Made by a program: the position numbers and the translations under genes
Source of the DNA: Streptomyces sp. 135
GTDB lineage: Bacteria > Actinomycetota > Actinomycetes > Streptomycetales > Streptomycetaceae
Direction: 5' to 3'
Assembly (NCBI RefSeq): GCF_020026305.1
Contig: NZ_CP075691.1
Span: 5,146,001-5,210,000 of the forward strand
DNA length: 64,000 bases
Notes under the pieces: generated by a model
Databases searched by the model: none
What the model saw: only the letters and a program-made list of their open reading frames with translations
Told to the model about the DNA's origin: nothing
Shown here: positions 1-8,285 of the stretch, in pieces
How the letters are laid out: every line of letters starts with the position of its first letter
How positions within the stretch are numbered: position 1 is the first letter of the stretch

Positions 1-145
1 CGTTACGGGCGGCACGGCGGGCGCGTCGTCAGCCGCCCGGCTGACATCCGGATGCTCCGGCGGCGGTAGGCGCGCGGTCCCTGCAACTACCGCGGTACCG
101 CGCATGGTTGACGTCCGCCGCCCGCACCGGGGTTACGCTGCGGCG

Positions 146-1312
146 ATGCGGATCCGCCCCCTCGTCGTCGACGCGCTCATCGCGGTCGCCCTGACCACGG
201 TGGCCGTGCTGCTCGGCCAGGAGTCCGTACGGCAGGGCTGGCCGGAACTCGACGCCACGGGATACGCGTTGGTGGTACTGGCCAACGCTCCGGCAGTGCT
301 GCGCGGCAAGGCACCGGTGGCCGTGCTCCTCTTCATCCACGTGGTGTGGATCGTCTACGTACTGGCCGGCTACTGGCCCGTCCTGAACACCTTCGCGCCC
401 ATGCTCGCCGTCTATACGGTCGGGTCGCTGCGGCCCACCCGCGTCTCGCTGCCCTGCGCGGCCCTGATGGGCACCGTCTGGATCTTCGCGGGAGTGGTGA
501 GCGGCGGCGCCGGGATGCCGTCCGTCGTCGCCCAGGCCATCGGCTTCCCGCTGGTGATCTGGCGCTTCGGATATGCCGCCCGCCGCACCGCCGAACTGGC
601 CCGCCAGCTCAAGCGGGAGCAGGACGAGCGGGCCCGGCGCGAGGTCGCCGAGGAGCGGGGCCGGATCGCCCGCGAACTGCACGACGTAGTCGCCCACCAC
701 ATGTCGGTGATATCCGTGCAGGCGGGCCTCGCCACGTTCGTCTTCGGCTCGGATCCGGCCACGGCGCGCGCCGCGCTCACCACCATCTCAGGGACGAGCG
801 GCGAGGCACTCGAAGAGCTGCGCCGCATGCTGCGGGTACTGCGCGCCGAGGACGGCGAGCGGGACGGCGACGCGGCCCCCGAGGCGCCGATGCCTGGGCT
901 CGCACGCCTGGACGACATGGTCGAGCGGGTCCGCGCCGGGGGCGTCCCCGTCACCCTGCGCGTCACGGGCACCCCGCGGCCGGTGGCCCCCGGCGTCGAA
1001 CTGTGCGCGTACCGCGTGGTGCAGGAGGCGCTGACCAACGTGATGAAGCACGCGCGGGGAGCGGGCGCGGTCGTCGAACTCGCCTACCGCGCGCGGCACA
1101 TAGAGGTTTCGGTCATCGACGACGGGAAGGGGGTGAATCGAGACAGAGTGCGAACCGGCAGTGGACACGGCTTGCTTGGGATGCGGGAGCGGGCCAAGCT
1201 CTACGGCGGGACGATCAGCATCGGCCCGCTGAGCGAGGGGGGATTCGCCGTGCGGCTCACGCTGCCGACCTCGGCGCAGGCCGCGGCTTCGGGGGACGAC
1301 GGGGCGGAATGA
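146..1312 (+). CDS. NarL-type sensor histidine kinase
   Basis: Membrane sensor kinase of a two-component system; it autophosphorylates on His and passes phosphate to the response regulator 4 bases downstream. The first ~145 residues form about four to five hydrophobic helices. A coiled linker rich in Arg/Glu follows, then the HisKA_3 box ERGRIARELHDVVAHH with the phospho-acceptor His near residue 179. The C-terminal HATPase domain shows the N-box region around ALTNVMKHA and the G-boxes DDGKG and GHGLLGMRERA. The ATG at 146 is chosen because an upstream in-frame ATG (104) would add 14 residues without hydrophobic or conserved character. The signal sensed is not evident. Confident family call. 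Confidence 0.9.
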   Translation: MRIRPLVVDALIAVALTTVAVLLGQESVRQGWPELDATGYALVVLANAPAVLRGKAPVAVLLFIHVVWIVYVLAGYWPVLNTFAPMLAVYTVGSLRPTRVSLPCAALMGTVWIFAGVVSGGAGMPSVVAQAIGFPLVIWRFGYAARRTAELARQLKREQDERARREVAEERGRIARELHDVVAHHMSVISVQAGLATFVFGSDPATARAALTTISGTSGEALEELRRMLRVLRAEDGERDGDAAPEAPMPGLARLDDMVERVRAGGVPVTLRVTGTPRPVAPGVELCAYRVVQEALTNVMKHARGAGAVVELAYRARHIEVSVIDDGKGVNRDRVRTGSGHGLLGMRERAKLYGGTISIGPLSEGGFAVRLTLPTSAQAAASGDDGAE

Positions 1313-1316
1313 CCGG

Positions 1317-2021
1317 ATGACCGGCTCCATCAGGGTACTTGTCGTCGACGACCAGTTCCTCATCCGCGCGGGACTCGTCGGCCTGCTGCGTGCCGCGCCC
1401 GGCATCGAGGTCGTCGGCGAGGCGGGTGACGGCGACGAGGCCGTCGAACTCGCCGCGCGGACCCGGCCCGACGTCGTCCTCATGGACATCCGGATGCCGG
1501 GGATGAACGGCATCACGGCCACCACGAAGATCCTCGCCCAGGCGCCCGAACCGGCGCCGCGCGTCCTGGTGCTGACCACCTTCGACCTCGACGAGTACGT
1601 GTACGGGGCGCTGCGCGCGGGCGCCTCCGGGTTCCTGCTGAAGGACTCGGGTCCCGACCGGTTGCTGGCCGCGGTGGCCGCGGTCGGCTGCGGTGACGCG
1701 CTCTTCGCGCCGAGCGTGACGCGGCGCCTCGTCGAGGCGTTCTCGCGGCAGGCCTCGGGGTCGGGGCCCGGCGGCGACGAGTGCCGGCCGCCGCCGGGCC
1801 TCGCGGCGCTGACCCTGCGTGAGGTCGAGGTCCTGAAGCTGATCGCGCGCGGCCTGACCAACGCGGACATCGCCGAGCGGCTCTACATCAGCGAGGCCAC
1901 CGTCAAGACGCACCTCAACCGCACGATGAGCAAACTCGGCCTGGACAGCCGGGCGCAGGCGGTCGTGGTGGCGTACGAGACGGGGCTCGTCACGCCAGGG
2001 ACGGGCGGGGCGGGCGGCTGA
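1317..2021 (+). CDS. NarL/FixJ response regulator
   Basis: Cytoplasmic DNA-binding partner of the preceding kinase. Receiver domain: acidic pocket VVDDQ at residues 9-13, phospho-acceptor Asp57 in VVLMDIRMPG, switch Thr in LTTFD, and conserved Lys in LLKDS. A LuxR-type helix-turn-helix is C-terminal (LTLREVEVLKLIARGLTNAD ... SEATVKTHLNRTMSKL). 234 residues, normal for the family. It follows the kinase by 4 bases, so the two are surely co-transcribed. It ends directly against the stop of the convergent secreted-protein gene; the two stop codons touch. Confidence 0.93.
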   Translation: MTGSIRVLVVDDQFLIRAGLVGLLRAAPGIEVVGEAGDGDEAVELAARTRPDVVLMDIRMPGMNGITATTKILAQAPEPAPRVLVLTTFDLDEYVYGALRAGASGFLLKDSGPDRLLAAVAAVGCGDALFAPSVTRRLVEAFSRQASGSGPGGDECRPPPGLAALTLREVEVLKLIARGLTNADIAERLYISEATVKTHLNRTMSKLGLDSRAQAVVVAYETGLVTPGTGGAGG

Positions 2022-2354
2022 TCAGCAGGTGACGACCTTGCCGTAGGAGCCGCGGCCCCAGTTCCACTCCCACTGCTGCTTGTGCTGGTAGGTGAGGCAG
2101 CGCGAGTCGGGGCCCCAGTCGATGACGACCTTCAGGTGCATGGCCCGGCCGCAGAGGTTGGTGACCTTCACGTACTTGCGGTGCTTGATGACGTCCCGCT
2201 TGACGCAGGCCGGGGCCGTCCCGCGGATCGCGTGGGCCGTGGCGGACGCGGGGGGTGCCGGGGCCGCCGTGGCCGCGGGGGAGGCGGCGAGGGCGGTGCC
2301 GAGGAGGGCGGCTGCGGTGATCAGGCCGCCGGCGAGGCGTTTGCCGTACTGCAT
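2022..2354 (-). CDS. Small secreted protein, tendamistat-like Cys pattern
   Basis: 110-residue exported protein. The N-terminus is a classical Sec signal peptide (KRLAGGLITAAALLGTALA, AxA-type cleavage near residue 30). The mature part has exactly four Cys (50, 68, 86, 110). From memory, the alpha-amylase inhibitor tendamistat has APSC at its first Cys, 17 residues between Cys2 and Cys3, and a VKVVYEDD-like strand. Here there are APAC, 17 residues and LKVVIDW. The WRY triad that tendamistat inserts into the amylase active site is absent (HRKY instead), so the fold is inferred and inhibition of amylase is doubtful. Start chosen at the ATG before the signal peptide; a longer frame to 2441 has no signal character. 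Confidence 0.75.
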   Translation of the reverse strand: MQYGKRLAGGLITAAALLGTALAASPAATAAPAPPASATAHAIRGTAPACVKRDVIKHRKYVKVTNLCGRAMHLKVVIDWGPDSRCLTYQHKQQWEWNWGRGSYGKVVTC

Positions 2355-2479
2355 GTCCGGGTTCCCTTCGTGAGGAGGCGCGGTCCGCTGCTGCGGGCGC
2401 CGCCTCACAGACTCTGCCGACCCGGCCCGGCCCGCTGCCACGAACTCGGCCGAAGTACGCCCTTTCGGGTAAAAGAGAC

Positions 2480-2515
2480 GGCGCCCGTCCTCTCCCCCGT
2501 GGGAGGACGGGCGCC
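2480..2515. terminator. Stem-loop in the 2355-2797 gap
   Basis: A 12-bp perfect inverted repeat (GGCGCCCGTCCT at 2480-2491 against AGGACGGGCGCC at 2504-2515) with a 12-base loop. It sits between the divergent secreted-protein gene and the HTH gene, so it terminates neither of them. It could end an unannotated short transcript or form a leader structure. Apart from this hairpin and the short ORF just after it, nothing recognisable was seen in 2355-2797. Confidence 0.4.
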
Positions 2516-2539
2516 GCCGTTCAGGGAGGTGTGTTTCCT

Positions 2540-2641
2540 ATGGAATCTCCCGATGTAAGCGGTGCGTTCCGCTCGAGATCCAGAGTCATGGACGCGCCAA
2601 TCTCGTTCAAGGGATGCCAGGTCCCTGTGGCACGGAGGTGA
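2540..2641 (+). CDS. Possible 33-residue ORF behind a strong RBS
   Basis: An ATG at 2540 is preceded by GGGAGGT at good spacing (about 9 bases) and opens a frame of 33 codons ending in TGA at 2639-2641. The product (MESPDVSGAFRS...) is basic, has no signal peptide and resembles nothing known to me. It lies directly after the 2480-2515 hairpin. It may be a leader peptide, a small protein, or chance. Confidence 0.2.
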   Translation: MESPDVSGAFRSRSRVMDAPISFKGCQVPVARR

Positions 2642-2797
2642 CCATTCCGCAACGGTGTTCTCGGCCTGCAACGAGCCTGCCCCGATGTCTGTGACGCGCC
2701 CGTGGCCCATAACGAACCCGTGCGCCCCCGCCCCGGGAACTGACATCCTGGCTTTGCGCATCCCTCTGGGTAGTTCCGGAGGGGAATAGGGGGAGCA

Positions 2798-3922
2798 ATG
2801 CCTCGTTGGAAGGCGCTACCAGATGAACTCGACCCGGAAGTCAGGGAGTTCGTCGGCCGGCTGCGCGCGCTCGTCGACCGCAGCGGCCTGAGCATCGCGG
2901 CCGTATCGGACCGGACCGGCTACAGCAAGACGTCGTGGGAGCGCTATCTGAACGGGCGGCTGCTCGCGCCGAAGGGCGCGGTCGTCGCGCTGGCCGAGGT
3001 CACGGGCACGCAGCCGGTGCATCTCATCACCCTGTGGGAGCTCGCGGAGCGGGCCTGGAGCCGTTCCGAGATGCGGCACGACATGACCATGCAGGCGATA
3101 CGGATCTCGCAGGCGCGGGCGGCTCTGGGGGAGTTGGGGGCCGATGCGGCCGCGGGCACGGCCAAGAAGTCGCCTTCGGGGGCCGCCGCTCCGGGTGTCG
3201 CGAAGAAGGGCAAGCCCGCGCGGCCGGCGCGCAATGGCACCGCGGGCGTGGGAGGCCTGACCGGTGTGGCCGGGCCGGCGGGGGTCTCGCCCACCGTGCC
3301 GCCGCAGGCCACGTCCTCCTCGTACGGTGATGCCTCCGCGTCGCCCTTCGGCGCGGCGGGTGCCGGGGTGCCTGCGGATGCCGGGCCCGTGCCCGCCGGG
3401 GGCTCGCCCGACGGGCAGCGGCGCAGGCGGAAGGCGACGATGTTCCTCGCGGGCGTGGTCGGTGCGCTCGTCGTCATCGCGGTCGCCCTCCTCGTCCCCG
3501 GGCTCGGGGACGACGGCAAGGGCGGCGAGGCGGCCAAGTCGTCCGTGACGCCGAGCAGCAAGGGGGACGCGAAGCTGCCCGACGGGGTGGAGTGCCGCGG
3601 GGCGGACTGCGCGGGCAAGGACCCCGAGAACATGGGCTGCGGCGGGGAACTGGCGAAGACGACCTCGCGGGCCACGGTGGGCGGGGCGCTGGTCGAGGTG
3701 CGGTACAGCAAGACGTGCGGGGCCGCGTGGGCCCGGATCACCCAGGCGTCACCGGGTGACGAGGTCACCGTCACGGGGTCGGGCGGGGGCGCGTCCGCCG
3801 AGCAGAAGGGCACGGTGGACGAGGACTTCGACGCGTACACGCCGATGGTGGCGGTCAAGACGGGGAGCGCGGCGAAGGCTTGCGCGGCGTTGGCCTCGGG
3901 GCAGACCGGCTGCACGAAATAG
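2798..3922 (+). CDS. Membrane-anchored XRE HTH protein with DUF2690-like C-terminus
   Basis: 374 residues. The N-terminal ~90 residues are an XRE-type helix-turn-helix (FVGRLRALVDRSGLSIAAVS ... GYSKTSWERYLNGR). An Ala/Gly/Pro/Lys-rich disordered linker follows (~110-205). One transmembrane helix then lies near 212-232 (TMFLAGVVGALVVIAVALLV) after RRRRK. The extracytoplasmic C-terminus has paired Cys (CRGADCAGKDPENMGC ... TCGAAWARI), as in actinobacterial DUF2690 proteins. The layout suggests a transmembrane regulator with DNA-binding inside and a disulfide domain outside; ligand and targets are unknown. Good RBS GGGGGA just before the ATG. Confidence 0.82.
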   Translation: MPRWKALPDELDPEVREFVGRLRALVDRSGLSIAAVSDRTGYSKTSWERYLNGRLLAPKGAVVALAEVTGTQPVHLITLWELAERAWSRSEMRHDMTMQAIRISQARAALGELGADAAAGTAKKSPSGAAAPGVAKKGKPARPARNGTAGVGGLTGVAGPAGVSPTVPPQATSSSYGDASASPFGAAGAGVPADAGPVPAGGSPDGQRRRRKATMFLAGVVGALVVIAVALLVPGLGDDGKGGEAAKSSVTPSSKGDAKLPDGVECRGADCAGKDPENMGCGGELAKTTSRATVGGALVEVRYSKTCGAAWARITQASPGDEVTVTGSGGGASAEQKGTVDEDFDAYTPMVAVKTGSAAKACAALASGQTGCTK

Positions 3923-3945
3923 CTCTACGGAGTAGCTGTACGGAG
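3920..3945 (+). repeat. 13-bp tandem direct repeat at a stop codon
   Basis: TAGCTCTACGGAG (3920-3932) is followed at once by TAGCTGTACGGAG (3933-3945), 12 of 13 bases identical. The first copy contains the TAG stop of the HTH gene. Probably a small local duplication; no function is apparent. Confidence 0.5.
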
Positions 3946-4047
3946 TAAGGCAGCGGGCGGGGCGGAAAAAGGTGGGCGCCGCGCGCATGAGATGAAGGTG
4001 CGCGGGCAGGCGCACCGTACCCCCACGGGAGTGGTCAACACCCCCAC

Positions 4048-4086
4048 GGCGGCCGCCACGCTCCCTCCCCCGAGGTGGCGGCCGCC
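4048..4086 (+). terminator. Stem-loop terminator after the HTH gene
   Basis: Perfect 12-bp stem GGCGGCCGCCAC (4048-4059) / GTGGCGGCCGCC (4075-4086) with a 15-base loop, in the 379-base gap between the HTH gene and mdh. Very GC-rich, with no U-tract, as usual in Streptomyces. Confidence 0.55.
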
Positions 4087-4168
4087 CCCCCGGGGTGACG
4101 CTGTGGGCGGGGCCACACGGACCCGGCGGCGAGGGGTGGCCGGGGCGCGATAGCCTGACGGGCGGATC

Positions 4169-4186
4169 TCTCTTGATGCCAAGAGA
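4169..4186 (+). promoter_or_regulatory. Palindrome upstream of mdh, candidate operator
   Basis: TCTCTTG-ATGC-CAAGAGA: two perfect 7-base arms about 116-133 bases before the mdh start. The symmetry and spacing suit a dimeric MarR/TetR-size regulator. In S. coelicolor the MarR-family protein TamR is reported to act on central-metabolism promoters including mdh; whether this matches its motif was not checked. Confidence 0.4.
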
Positions 4187-4301
4187 TCGATCATCGAGAG
4201 GCGATCGAGAACTCGAAGAGGCGTCGGCGGGGATCCAGGAATCAGGGGATCCAGTACGAGGGACACGGGACCCCACCGCCAGCTGTCTTACGGAGATCGC
4301 C

Positions 4302-5291
4302 ATGACCCGCACTCCCGTGAATGTCACCGTCACCGGCGCGGCCGGCCAGATCGGCTACGCGCTGCTCTTCCGCATCGCCTCCGGCCACCTGCTCGGCGCT
4401 GACGTGCCGGTCAACCTGCGCCTTCTCGAGATCACGCCGGCGCTGAAGGCCGCCGAGGGCACCGCCATGGAGCTCGACGACTGCGCCTTCCCGCTGCTGA
4501 ACTCCATCGAGATCAGCGACGACCCGAACGTCGCCTTCGACGGCGCCAACGTCGCGCTGCTCGTCGGCGCCCGCCCCCGCACCAAGGGCATGGAGCGCGG
4601 TGACCTCCTGGAGGCCAACGGCGGCATCTTCAAGCCGCAGGGCAAGGCCATCAACGACAACGCCGCCGACGACATCAAGGTGCTCGTCGTCGGCAACCCG
4701 GCCAACACCAACGCGCTCATCGCGCAGGCCGCCGCCCCGGACGTACCGGCCGAGCGCTTCACCGCGATGACGCGTCTGGACCACAACCGCGCCCTGTCGC
4801 AGCTGGCGAAGAAGACCGGTTCGTCGGTCGCCGACATCAAGCGCCTGACCATCTGGGGCAACCACTCGGCCACCCAGTACCCGGACATCTTCCACGCGGA
4901 GATCGCCGGCAAGAACGCCGCCGAGGTCGTCAACGACCAGGCGTGGCTCGCCGACGAGTTCATCCCGACCGTCGCCAAGCGCGGCGCCGCGATCATCGAG
5001 GCCCGTGGCGCCTCGTCGGCCGCCTCCGCCGCCAACGCCGCCATCGACCACGTCCACACGTGGGTCAACGGCACGGCCGAGGGCGACTGGACCTCCATGG
5101 GCATTCCGTCCGACGGTTCGTACGGCGTTCCGGAGGGGCTCATCTCCTCCTTCCCCGTCACCGCCAAGGACGGCAAGTACGAGATCGTCCAGGGCCTGGA
5201 GATCAACGAGTTCTCGCGTGCGCGCATCGACGCGTCCGTCAAGGAGCTCGCCGAGGAGCGCGACGCCGTGCGCGGTCTCGGCCTCATCTGA
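4302..5291 (+). CDS. mdh: Malate dehydrogenase
   Basis: NAD-dependent oxidation of malate to oxaloacetate in the TCA cycle; cytoplasmic. 329 residues, the usual length. N-terminal Rossmann motif GAAGQIGYALLFRI, substrate-binding Arg in the RPRTKGMER loop, then NPANTNA, the RLDHNRA region, and the catalytic His in WGNHSAT. The start is the ATG at 4302 just before MTRTPVNVTVTGA; the frame is open further upstream (to 4095), but that part is non-conserved. Stands alone with its own promoter region and a downstream hairpin. Confidence 0.97.
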   Translation: MTRTPVNVTVTGAAGQIGYALLFRIASGHLLGADVPVNLRLLEITPALKAAEGTAMELDDCAFPLLNSIEISDDPNVAFDGANVALLVGARPRTKGMERGDLLEANGGIFKPQGKAINDNAADDIKVLVVGNPANTNALIAQAAAPDVPAERFTAMTRLDHNRALSQLAKKTGSSVADIKRLTIWGNHSATQYPDIFHAEIAGKNAAEVVNDQAWLADEFIPTVAKRGAAIIEARGASSAASAANAAIDHVHTWVNGTAEGDWTSMGIPSDGSYGVPEGLISSFPVTAKDGKYEIVQGLEINEFSRARIDASVKELAEERDAVRGLGLI

Positions 5292-5311
5292 CGTCACCCC
5301 TCGGGGTGCCC

Positions 5312-5348
5312 CGCCCCCGGCAGCCGTTCACCGGCCGCCGGGGGCGGT
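5312..5348. terminator. Terminator between mdh and the MFS gene
   Basis: Stem CCGCCCCCGG (5312-5321) / CCGGGGGCGG (5339-5348), 10 bp perfect with further partial pairing inside, 20 bases after the mdh stop. It lies between convergent genes and may serve both strands. Confidence 0.6.
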
Positions 5349-5445
5349 TCCCGTTCCGGGTGTTCACCGGTTCGCGGGACCGGGGCGCTCTTCGCCCCTT
5401 CAGAGATCTCCGGGGTCCAGAAGGCCAAGGGGACGCCCTGGCCGT

Positions 5446-6933
5446 CTACGGCGCGGAGGACGACGGCAGGCAGGACGAGGAGGAGTTGCCGGCGGCCGCG
5501 CTGGAGTGGTTCTGCCCGCCGTTCGCCCTCTGTCCCGAACCGGATCCGGACTTGCCGTAGCCCGCCGTCACCACCGCCGCCGCGGCGACCACCACCAGCG
5601 CCACCACCCGCAGCGCCGCCGCCATGCCGTCCGCGAAGCCGCCCGAGGCGTGGGCGGCGAGCGTCGTTCCGGTGACGGCCACGCCGAGCGCGGCGCCCAC
5701 CTCGCGGGCCGAGGTGCTGAGGCCGGAGCCGAGCCCCGCCTGGTGGGCCGGGAGCGAGCCGACGACACCGAGCGTGAGCGCGGGCATGCACAGTCCGGTG
5801 CCCGCCGAGATGACCAGCAGCCAGCAGGCGTACAGCGCGTAGGGGGTCGAGGCCCCCGCGGTGGACGCGCCGAGCAGGCCGAGACCGATCAGGAGCAGCC
5901 CGCCGCCCACCACGGGCCGGGGCCGGCCCGACCAGCGGGCCGCGAGCCTGGGGACCAGAGCCATGCCGACCGTGAGGGGGATGATGGCGAGGCCCGCGCG
6001 GGCGGCGCCGTACCCCTTCACGTACTGCAAGTACTGCGAGTTGACGTAGAAGAGCGAGAAGAGCCCGAAGAAGCACGCGGCCGTCCCGAGCGACGCCGCG
6101 CGCAGCCGCCGTGAGCCGAAGACCCGGGGGTCGAGAAGCGGGGTGCGCGAGCGCAGGGCGTGGGCGGCGAACGACGCGACGAGCACGGCGCCCACCGCGA
6201 AGGCGGCCAGGATGCGGGCGGACGCCCAGCCGTACAGCGGGCTCTCGATGATGCCGAAGAGGAGGGCGAACAGCCCGCCGGTCAGCAGTAGCGTGCCCAC
6301 CGGGTCCGGTGCGGGCGTCTCCACGGCCTTGTCCGTACGGGGGGTCGTGCGGGCGACCGCCGCCGCGAGCAGTGCGGCGAGCGGCACCATCACCCAGAAC
6401 AGCGCGCGCCAGGACAGGTACTGGCCGATCAGCCCGCCGCCGAGGTTGCCGGCCAGACCGCCGAGGCCGACGGCGAGCGTCCAGGCGGCGAGGGCGCGCG
6501 GCCGGTGCGCGGGCGCGGCGACGCGCAGCAGGATCGACATGGTCGCGGGGGTGATCAGCGCCGCCCCCGCGCCGGACACGCCGCGCCCGGCGATCAGCAC
6601 CGCCGGAGTGGTGGCGAGCGCGCTGAGCGTGGCCCCGGCCGCGAAGAGACCGAGTCCGCAGAGCAGCGCGCCCTTGCGGCCGTACCGGTCACCGAGCGCG
6701 CCGGCCGGGATCAGGAGCCCCGCGAAGACGATGACATACGCGTCGACCGTCCACAGCAGCTCGCTGGAGGACGGGTGCAGGGAGGACGAACTCAGCTGCG
6801 GGACAAGGAGGTTGATGGCGGCGACCATGCTCTGCGCGACGAGGACGCAGGCGCAGAGGGCGAGCAGGGCCGACCGCGGCAGCGGGGGTCGCGGGGCGGG
6901 CGGCCGGATCGTGGTGCGGGCAGGCGAGAGCAA
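5446..6933 (-). CDS. MFS drug-type exporter, 14-TM DHA2-like
   Basis: Inner-membrane proton-coupled exporter of about 495 residues with the helix count and length of the DHA2 (EmrB/QacA-like) group. Visible motifs: motif A between TM2 and TM3 (GALGDRYGRKGALL) and the motif C region in TM5 (AAWTLAVGLGGLAGNLGGGL). The C-terminal tail is Gly/Ser/Asn-rich and probably disordered. Start: TTG at 6933, preceded by AGGAGG, giving LLSPARTTIRPP; the frame runs on to 7377 but that would cover the divergent LysR gene. The substrate is unknown; the divergent LysR gene is the likely regulator. Confidence 0.88.
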   Translation of the reverse strand: MLSPARTTIRPPAPRPPLPRSALLALCACVLVAQSMVAAINLLVPQLSSSSLHPSSSELLWTVDAYVIVFAGLLIPAGALGDRYGRKGALLCGLGLFAAGATLSALATTPAVLIAGRGVSGAGAALITPATMSILLRVAAPAHRPRALAAWTLAVGLGGLAGNLGGGLIGQYLSWRALFWVMVPLAALLAAAVARTTPRTDKAVETPAPDPVGTLLLTGGLFALLFGIIESPLYGWASARILAAFAVGAVLVASFAAHALRSRTPLLDPRVFGSRRLRAASLGTAACFFGLFSLFYVNSQYLQYVKGYGAARAGLAIIPLTVGMALVPRLAARWSGRPRPVVGGGLLLIGLGLLGASTAGASTPYALYACWLLVISAGTGLCMPALTLGVVGSLPAHQAGLGSGLSTSAREVGAALGVAVTGTTLAAHASGGFADGMAAALRVVALVVVAAAAVVTAGYGKSGSGSGQRANGGQNHSSAAAGNSSSSCLPSSSAP

Positions 6934-7003
6934 GGCTCCTCCTGGGGAGCGTCTGACGTGGGATGTGCGGCCACCGTAGGCTCGGGCCCGACCTGCTTTC
7001 CAG

Positions 7004-7016
7004 TGCAACTTTCGCA
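7004..7016. promoter_or_regulatory. Candidate LysR box (T-N11-A)
   Basis: TGCAACTTTCGCA has the T-N11-A form with symmetric TGC/GCA ends. It lies 8 bases before the lysR start and about 70 bases from the divergent exporter start, where a LysR protein would autoregulate and control the exporter. The motif is short, so this rests partly on position. Confidence 0.4.
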
Positions 7017-7024
7017 AGGAATGA

Positions 7025-7960
7025 ATGCGCGTGACGCAATCCAGCTGCGGACCAGGTGTGCCCGGTGCGGGCGGGGCGGGGCTCGACCTCAATCTGCTCC
7101 TCGCCCTCGACGTCCTCCTCGACGAGCAGAGCGTGTCCGGTGCCGCCCGCCGCCTGCACCTCTCGGAGCCCGCGATGAGCCGCACGCTCGGCCGCATCCG
7201 CAAGGCCCTCGGCGACCCCGTCCTCGTACGCGCGGGGCGGCAGATGGTGCCGACGCCGCACGCGCTCGCCGTCCAGGCCGAGGTGAGCGCCGTGGTGGAG
7301 CGGGCCCGCGCGCTCTTCGCCGGGCCCGGCGCCGTCGACCTGCGTACGGTCTCCCGCACGCTGACGATCCTCGGCAACGACGCGCTCGTCGGCGCCTACG
7401 GCCCCGCGCTCTTCGCCCGCGCCGCGCGGGAAGCGCCGGGCGTCCGGCTCCGCTTCCTGGGGGAGAGCCACGAGGACGCGCCCCTGCTGCGGCAGGGCAC
7501 CGCCGACCTGGAGCTGGGCGTGATCGGTGAGACCGCGCCCGAGGTGCGCGTGGAGCACTTCCGCGACGACCGGATGCTCGGCGTCGTACGACCTGAACAC
7601 CCGCTGCTGCGTGGCGAGCTGACGGTGCATCGATTCGCGGCGGCCGACCATGTGACCGTCTCGCGCCGGGGGCGTCTGACCGGGCCGCTGGACGCCGCGC
7701 TCGCCGAACTCGGCCTGAGCAGGCGGGTGGTGGGCAGCGTGGGGACCTTCGCCGCGTCCGCCTTCATGCTGCTGCGTACGGATCTGGTCGGCCTGGTCAC
7801 GTCGTGGGCCCGCCCCCTGACGGACACGCTCGGCCTCGTCACCTTCGAGATCCCCCTCGACCTGCCGCCGCTGCCGCTCGGCATGGCCTGGCACCCCCGG
7901 CACGACGCGGATCCGGCGCACGCGTGGCTGCGGGAGTGTGCGCGGGAGTTGCTCATGTGA
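7025..7960 (+). CDS. LysR-family transcriptional regulator
   Basis: 311 residues. N-terminal winged HTH typical of the family (LNLLLALDVLLDEQSVSGAA ... LHLSEPAMSRTLGRIRKALG ... LVRAGRQMVPTPHA). A periplasmic-binding-fold effector domain fills the remainder. The 91-base intergenic region shared with the divergent MFS exporter holds a T-N11-A box, so the likely role is control of that exporter in response to its substrate. ATG at 7025 is preceded by AAGGA; a GTG six bases on is a less likely alternative. Effector unknown. Confidence 0.92.
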   Translation: MRVTQSSCGPGVPGAGGAGLDLNLLLALDVLLDEQSVSGAARRLHLSEPAMSRTLGRIRKALGDPVLVRAGRQMVPTPHALAVQAEVSAVVERARALFAGPGAVDLRTVSRTLTILGNDALVGAYGPALFARAAREAPGVRLRFLGESHEDAPLLRQGTADLELGVIGETAPEVRVEHFRDDRMLGVVRPEHPLLRGELTVHRFAAADHVTVSRRGRLTGPLDAALAELGLSRRVVGSVGTFAASAFMLLRTDLVGLVTSWARPLTDTLGLVTFEIPLDLPPLPLGMAWHPRHDADPAHAWLRECARELLM

Positions 7961-8039
7961 CGGGGGAGTCGCTGGGGCGCAAGGTACCCGGCGGCGGCTT
8001 CTCTTGCTGACCTGCTTCTGAATGTAGTACTTCTTATAC

Positions 8040-8285
8040 ATGAGCGAGCAAGTGCACAACAGATTGGCGATGGTGCGCGCCGAGCGGAAGGTGTCGCGTC
8101 AGAGCCTGGCCGAGGCAGTGGGGGCCCACTACCAGACCATCGGCTACATCGAGCGGGGGCAGTACAACCCGAGCCTCGACCTCGCGCTGAAGATCGCGAA
8201 GTTCTTCGGGCTGCCGGTCGAGGCGCTGTTCTCCCTCGAACCGTTTCGCCCGCTCACGGATCAGGTCTACGGGAGGAACCCATGA
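8040..8285 (+). CDS. Small XRE/Cro-type HTH regulator
   Basis: 81 residues, almost entirely one helix-turn-helix domain (NRLAMVRAERKVSRQSLAEA ... TIGYIERGQYNPSLDLALKI ... FGLPVEALFSLE). Such single-domain proteins are often encoded with a membrane protein, as here: its stop overlaps the next ATG (ATGA). No Shine-Dalgarno is visible; the upstream TAGTAC and the AT-rich run to the ATG would fit a leaderless transcript. Probably represses its own operon, by analogy with the YozG/YgzD-like group. Confidence 0.9.
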   Translation: MSEQVHNRLAMVRAERKVSRQSLAEAVGAHYQTIGYIERGQYNPSLDLALKIAKFFGLPVEALFSLEPFRPLTDQVYGRNP

